DNA of 64,000 bases from assembly GCF_030733385.1 (NCBI RefSeq), contig NZ_JASHJC010000005.1, positions 124,001 through 188,000 on the forward strand. Direction: 5' to 3'. This DNA comes from Roseovarius sp. MMSF_3359. GTDB lineage: Bacteria > Pseudomonadota > Alphaproteobacteria > Rhodobacterales > Rhodobacteraceae. Shown here piece by piece: positions 60,042 through 64,000 of the stretch (its first letter is position 1; the number at the start of each line of letters is the position of its first letter). A program made the translations under genes and the position numbers. Under the pieces are notes generated by a model. The model was not told where the DNA came from. It was given only the letters and a program-made list of their open reading frames with translations, and ran no database searches.

Positions 60042-61442
60042 TCAAGTGATTTCGAGGGTGCCGAACTGTCGTTTTTCATGCTCAATCATCGCAAGCATGG
60101 CGTTGTTTAGAACCGCCAAGTCGTGCCCAGCGCCGTAACCCTCGCCAACACCCTGCCGTTTCCAACCACCGATGCGGTCAGCTACATCTGGCAGGCATTG
60201 GGAGTTCCTCAGGCGATCACGAAGCGTGTGTCTGAAGCTGTGCAGCGGTTGGTGTCTACTTCTGAGGTTGTTGTCCATCAACCATTTGTTCAGAGCTGCC
60301 GACACTGAGCCATTGTTGAGGCTGTCGTTCTTCACGAGATCGGGAAACAAGTAGTCACTGTCGGTCTCTTCTAAGGCTCTATTGGCCGCCCAGAGGGCCT
60401 CACCTACCAGAGGTACCCTGCGCTCAGAAGCCAGTGTCTTCACTCCTCTAATGCGATTTGGCCTGATTTCCAGATAGGGTAACGGGCCATCAAGGCACAC
60501 GTCTTCAGTAAGCAAGCCTGCTATCTCCGCTAGCCGAGCGCCTGTGTCACTAAGCATCGAAATGACCCAACGGCGCTGATCGTCCTTGTCTCGACAAGCT
60601 CGCTGAATTGCCCAAAGTTCAGGCAAAGCGAAAGACTCGCGACCACCATCCTCGTTCTGTCCATCGTCTGGTATCTTGATGTTTGAAAGCGGGTTGGCCA
60701 TTTCGATCTCAAGTTCAGTGATCGCTGTGTTGAAGATTGGCCTGACCTGATTGACGTAGCGCTTGACCGAAGCCTTCTTCAGTCCGCTGTCCAGAAGGTC
60801 CTTCACGAAGGCATTGCCGTGTTCCCGGCGATACTTGTCGATGGGAAGGTCGCCATTGATGCGAATGAAGCGGTCAACAGAACGATTGAACTGTGGGTCT
60901 GTCGCTCGCTTGGGGCTGAAGTAAAGATGCCTTTCCTTTACTTCGCTGAAGCAGGGAACAGTCAGCCTCCGTAGTTCATCAGGTGTGGCATAGAAGAGCT
61001 CTGCTGCAAGCCTGAGGTCTTCCGGCAGGCGTTCCTTTACAATACCTTTGTCAATGCCTGAGCCGTCCTGAGACTGCACCAAGAACTCGTGAACTAAGCC
61101 ATCTGGCTCTAGGTCATACTTCGCGTATTCAGACGCTTGGCCTGGTTCTAAGCCGTGGCTCCTTAGGATGGCCATCGCCTTGGCGCGAGTTTCGATGTCT
61201 GTTCCGTCTGATGAACGAAGCAGCATCCACTCTCGATCAAGGTCCCTTGTGGCCTCAGCAGCCTTCTTAGCTGCTTCACCGAAGTCTCTCGTTTTCAGAG
61301 AGAAGAATAGGTGGGTCTTCTTCCCATAGTGTTTGCTCAGATCATCTGGCACGCGGCGTCTGTAGTAGGCGAGGCCCTTGCGCCACTGAACGTACTGAAT
61401 CGTCATCTTCACCATTCCAACTTGGAACCAATTCTTTCCCAT
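60042..61442 (-). CDS. int: Tyrosine recombinase (site-specific integrase)
   Basis: 466 residues. An N-terminal DUF6538-like start (QYVQWRKGLAYYRRRVPDDL), a core-binding helical domain (about 160-255), and the catalytic domain with Arg303 (DTGARLAEIAGL), Lys about 335, His401/Arg404 (HSFRHTL), Trp427 and nucleophile Tyr436 (GEGYGAGH). It catalyses integration and excision at the tRNA-Arg core. The gene starts 77 bases from the tRNA 3' end. An AGGTG site precedes the ATG, which itself lies in the arm motif. Confidence 0.95.
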   Translation of the reverse strand: MGKNWFQVGMVKMTIQYVQWRKGLAYYRRRVPDDLSKHYGKKTHLFFSLKTRDFGEAAKKAAEATRDLDREWMLLRSSDGTDIETRAKAMAILRSHGLEPGQASEYAKYDLEPDGLVHEFLVQSQDGSGIDKGIVKERLPEDLRLAAELFYATPDELRRLTVPCFSEVKERHLYFSPKRATDPQFNRSVDRFIRINGDLPIDKYRREHGNAFVKDLLDSGLKKASVKRYVNQVRPIFNTAITELEIEMANPLSNIKIPDDGQNEDGGRESFALPELWAIQRACRDKDDQRRWVISMLSDTGARLAEIAGLLTEDVCLDGPLPYLEIRPNRIRGVKTLASERRVPLVGEALWAANRALEETDSDYLFPDLVKNDSLNNGSVSAALNKWLMDNNLRSRHQPLHSFRHTLRDRLRNSQCLPDVADRIGGWKRQGVGEGYGAGHDLAVLNNAMLAMIEHEKRQFGTLEIT

Positions 61443-61461
61443 GTGTCACCTATTGTGTCAC
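61441..61461 (+). promoter_or_regulatory. Right arm-type motif pair, overlapping the integrase start
   Basis: ATGTGTCAC (61441-61449) and TTGTGTCAC (61453-61461), 12 bp apart and 58 bp inside the right core. Binding here by the integrase would also cover its own translation start and promoter region, suggesting autoregulation. Confidence 0.6.
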
Positions 61462-61519
61462 GTCCTGAAGGGCAATATCCATCTAACATATTGATTATAT
61501 TTATTTATTTTGAAGGTAT

Positions 61520-61536
61520 TGGCGACCCCGGCAGGA
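61520..61536. repeat. Right attachment core (attR-side), 17 bp
   Basis: Sequence tggcgaccccggcagga, the last 17 bases of the tRNA gene (T-arm 3' strand to CCA). Identical to 51538-51554. Confidence 0.93.
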
Positions 61537-61596
61537 TTCGAACCTGCAACCTGCCCCTTAGGAGGGGGCTGCTCTATCCAGTTGAGCCACGGGGCC
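61520..61596 (-). tRNA. tRNA-Arg (anticodon CCT)
   Basis: Read on the minus strand: acceptor GGCCCCG (61596-61590) pairs with CGGGGTC (one G-U), D-arm GGCTCAACTGGATAGAGC, anticodon stem GCCCC with loop CTCCTAA (anticodon CCT, plus-strand 61560-61562), T-arm GCAGGTTCGAATCCTGC, then G and encoded CCA (61522-61520). A complete cloverleaf of 77 bases. It is the integration target of the element. Confidence 0.97.
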
Positions 61597-61730
61597 ACTC
61601 ATCGTTTCAATAATCATAAGGTTTCGGTTTGTCATGGTCATAAATTCGGAAAGTTGGCATCGCTGGCCGCTTGATCCGCAAAGACTGTTCGCGGTAACAC
61701 TTGAGAAACAACGTCGAGGATGATGCCACC

Positions 61731-62750
61731 GTGACAGATAATGACAATCGCCCGCTGACGCTCCGGGATGTTTCCGACGCTTCCGGTGTCTCCGAGATGA
61801 CCGTGAGCCGCGTTCTGCGCAACAGGGGTGATGTCTCCGATGCGACGCGGAAGCGGGTGTTGGAGGCGGCGAAGGAGTTGGGCTATGTCCCCAACAAGAT
61901 CGCCGGGGCCCTTGCGTCCAACCGGGTCAACCTCGTTGCTGTCGTGATACCCTCGATGTCCAACATGGTCTTTCCCGAGGTCATGACCGGGATCAGCCAG
62001 ATCCTCGACGACACCGAATTGCAACCGGTGGTCGGCGTGACCGGATATCAGCGCGAAAAAGAAGAAAAAGTGCTTTACGAGATGCTGTCATGGCGGCCTT
62101 CGGGCGTGATTATCGCCGGGCTGGAGCATTCCGAGGCGTCGCGCGCGATGTTGGCGGCTTCGGGCATTCCGGTGGTCGAGATCATGGATGTGGACGGCAC
62201 TCCGGTGGACTCGGTCGTCGGCATTTCGCACCGCCTCGCCGGGCAGAAGATGGCAACCGCGATCCTCAAGGCCGGATACACCCAGATCGGGTTCCTGGGG
62301 ACGAAGATGTCGTTGGATCACCGGGCGCGCAAACGGTTCGAAGGGTTCACGGAAACACTGGCCAAGGCCGGTGTCGAGATCGTTGACAAGGAGTTCTACA
62401 CCGGCGGGTCTGCGCTTGTGAAAGGGCGGGAAATGACCCGTGAAATCCTTGAGAGGAATGAAGAGATCGACTTCCTCTATTACTCGAACGACATCATCGG
62501 TGCCGGCGGTTTGCTCTACCTGCTCGACCAGGGGATCGACGTCCCGGGGCAGATTGGTCTGGCCGGATTCAATGGTGTCAACCTCCTCAAAGGACTGCCG
62601 AAGGAATTGGCCACAATGGACGCCTGCCGCCTTGAAATCGGCAAGCGCGCCGCGCAGGTCATTGTCGATCGTGTGGGCGGCGATGATGCGCCACAGCGGA
62701 TTGTTCTGGAACCGACAGTCAGCTTTGGTGAGACGCTGAAGCGGCGTTAG
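61731..62750 (+). CDS. LacI/GntR-type transcriptional regulator
   Basis: 339 residues from GTG at 61731 (GAGG about 10 bases upstream; TTG at 61701 is an in-frame alternative). N-terminal helix-turn-helix LTLRDVSDASGVSEMTVSRV with hinge helix NKIAGALASNR, then a periplasmic-binding-type sugar domain (VAVVIPSMSNMVFPEVM). It resembles gluconate repressor GntR of E. coli; the effector is probably a sugar or sugar acid. No transport or catabolic operon is in the window. Confidence 0.88.
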   Translation: MTDNDNRPLTLRDVSDASGVSEMTVSRVLRNRGDVSDATRKRVLEAAKELGYVPNKIAGALASNRVNLVAVVIPSMSNMVFPEVMTGISQILDDTELQPVVGVTGYQREKEEKVLYEMLSWRPSGVIIAGLEHSEASRAMLAASGIPVVEIMDVDGTPVDSVVGISHRLAGQKMATAILKAGYTQIGFLGTKMSLDHRARKRFEGFTETLAKAGVEIVDKEFYTGGSALVKGREMTREILERNEEIDFLYYSNDIIGAGGLLYLLDQGIDVPGQIGLAGFNGVNLLKGLPKELATMDACRLEIGKRAAQVIVDRVGGDDAPQRIVLEPTVSFGETLKRR

Positions 62751-62778
62751 TCAAGCCCCAAATCCCAACTAGTTCACG

Positions 62779-63843
62779 CTATGCCGCCTCATGTGCAAGG
62801 ATGGCTGCCTCGGAACTGCTGAGGTTGCGCCGGGCAAAGCTGCCATAGGACAGCGGATCGCGTTCCAATCGCCCGTTCAACGCCAGCAGGCGCGATTTGT
62901 CCGCAGCATCGAGCATGTCCAACGACGTGCTTGCCGGATGGAAACTCTCGGTTTCCACCCCATTGGCCCAGAGCACCTGATGCTGGGGCAGCAGCAGATG
63001 GATATACGTGACCTCCCGCACCGCGAGATCGACCGAGATCGTGTTGTTGTTGATAAGGTCACGCGCCGAGACCAGGACCTCCGGCACGTTGAAGAGGGAT
63101 TGCGCCACGTCGCCCTTGACCAGCATCCGATGCTCGGGACTGACCAGCAATTCCTGATCCGGCCGCTCGACCCCAAGGGCACCGGCGCGAATACGGATCG
63201 GGCGCAGGTGCGGCATGGCAAAGAGGCGCGCACCGGTCATCCGCCTGCTGCCCACCCATTCGATCGGCTGCGCGCCGTTATCCTTGGTCTGCACCCGGTC
63301 GCCTTCTTCAAGCTCTTCAACCAGGCGCGGGCCGTCAGGCGTTTCGATCCGGGTACCGGGAGTGAAGCAGATCACACCACTTGTGGTCTGTTGCGGCCCG
63401 GTGCTCCGCAACCCTTCCAGGGAATGATGGACGATCCACATCTCCGTATCCCGCGGCGGGATCTCGTCCAGGAACATGAGCAAGGGCGGGGCGCCTGTGC
63501 CGGTTTCGATCAGCGTCACGGTATAGCTCTGCGCGCCATCGGTCACGACGAACCCGTTGTCGATCAGCGGTTCTTCGACCTCGATCCGCTCAATATCCGT
63601 TCTGTGGGTGATTGCCGCCCCAAGCAGACGCCGCACCATCCGTGCCGCGCGTTTGCGGTTCGTTATGTCGCCGTCTGTCCGCTCGAGGCGCAAGAGTTCA
63701 CTTGGACCGTCCACCCGCACAACATCGCCTCGCCAGGACCACGCTGCCCCCACATTCAGCGACTGCACCGGTGCAGCTTCTAACCCGTCCACTTCCGTCT
63801 GCGTCCAGGAGATGACAAACGTGCCACTAAAGCCCGTTTTCAT
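62779..63843 (-). CDS. Hint-domain (Hedgehog/intein-like) protein
   Basis: 354 residues. The Hint_2 domain spans about 155-310: CFTPGTRIETPDGPRLVEEL with the nucleophilic Cys, DRVQTKDNGAQPIEWVGSRR, SPEHRMLV and HLLLPQHQVLWANGVETESF. These are common in Rhodobacterales exoproteins, where self-cleavage is presumed. The N-terminal 150 residues are not recognised and no signal peptide is seen. It converges on the LacI gene. Bases 63844-64000 hold no visible gene. Confidence 0.85.
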   Translation of the reverse strand: MKTGFSGTFVISWTQTEVDGLEAAPVQSLNVGAAWSWRGDVVRVDGPSELLRLERTDGDITNRKRAARMVRRLLGAAITHRTDIERIEVEEPLIDNGFVVTDGAQSYTVTLIETGTGAPPLLMFLDEIPPRDTEMWIVHHSLEGLRSTGPQQTTSGVICFTPGTRIETPDGPRLVEELEEGDRVQTKDNGAQPIEWVGSRRMTGARLFAMPHLRPIRIRAGALGVERPDQELLVSPEHRMLVKGDVAQSLFNVPEVLVSARDLINNNTISVDLAVREVTYIHLLLPQHQVLWANGVETESFHPASTSLDMLDAADKSRLLALNGRLERDPLSYGSFARRNLSSSEAAILAHEAA

Positions 63844-64000
63844 TGCCCGTTAGCCTGCCTTTTAGTCTTTTTATTAACGAAAGGTTAACAGACGCGAATC
63901 ACCCTGGGAAGCCCCTCCGATTCGCAAAAGGTTAATTTCTGAAGTGCCGTCGCATTCCGCCCACCTCGCGACGCTGACCCGCACCACGATTGCCAGGCGG

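Larger units (their letters stand above)
51538..61536. mobile_element. About 10-kb integrative element in tRNA-Arg(CCT)
   Basis: Bounded by a perfect 17-bp direct repeat that is the 3' end of the tRNA gene. A tyrosine integrase gene lies at the tRNA end. Internal sequence is clearly more AT-rich than the flanks, and gene style changes to defence, recombinase and unknown genes. The right repeat is part of the intact tRNA, so integration regenerated it. No replication or conjugation genes are present, so it is a non-conjugative integrative island. Confidence 0.93.

Overview
The window is a GC-rich alphaproteobacterial chromosome segment, most likely from a marine Rhodobacterales (Roseobacter-group) bacterium. 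The pointers are gene families and pairings typical of that group: glutathione-dependent formaldehyde oxidation, ccrM next to rnhB, a DUF2125 protein, a DUF721 gene beside mutY and a dsbA-type gene, a divergent mnmD/FAD-oxidoreductase pair standing in for a fused mnmC, and Hint- and RTX-type exoproteins. This assignment is from protein resemblance recalled from memory; no database search was possible.

1-25.6 kb is ordinary chromosome: formaldehyde/glutathione metabolism (adhC, yghU), a NYN-LOTUS RNA-processing protein, an alanine/glycine symporter, an M48 protease, dapA, a lytic transglycosylase, a DMT exporter, the split MnmC tRNA-modification pair, an ECF sigma/anti-sigma operon facing a DUF4399 periplasmic gene, fadH, cysQ-pmbA, and an SDR/enoyl-CoA hydratase/VOC operon. 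25.6-44.3 kb carries mscS with a flavoprotein, holA-leuS (without lptE between them), a glycosyltransferase, the lipid A/Kdo pair waaA-lpxK, a CoA-transferase with a DsbA-like gene, DUF721, mutY, alkB (alkane hydroxylase), a stand-alone response regulator, and ccrM-rnhB. 44.4-51.4 kb is accessory envelope/secretome: small secreted proteins, a membrane protein with a C-terminal winged helix, and a large RTX protein with a glycosidase-like N-terminus flanked by two sulfotransferase-like genes.

51.54-61.54 kb is a lower-GC integrative element of about 10 kb. It sits at the 3' end of a tRNA-Arg(CCT) gene, is bounded by a perfect 17-bp direct repeat, and carries a tyrosine integrase at the tRNA end. 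Paired TGTGTCAC-type motifs with a fixed 12-bp period lie just inside both ends and once in the middle, as expected for integrase arm sites. Cargo: a Septu (PtuA ATPase/PtuB HNH) anti-phage system, an HNH nuclease and a protein with a faint proteasome-like look, both lying between an inactivated and an intact serine-resolvase copy, a HEPN-domain gene paired with an unknown gene, and two small unknown genes. This is a defence island whose central and right parts are largely uncharacterised.

61.7-64 kb returns to chromosome with a LacI-family regulator and a Hint-domain protein.
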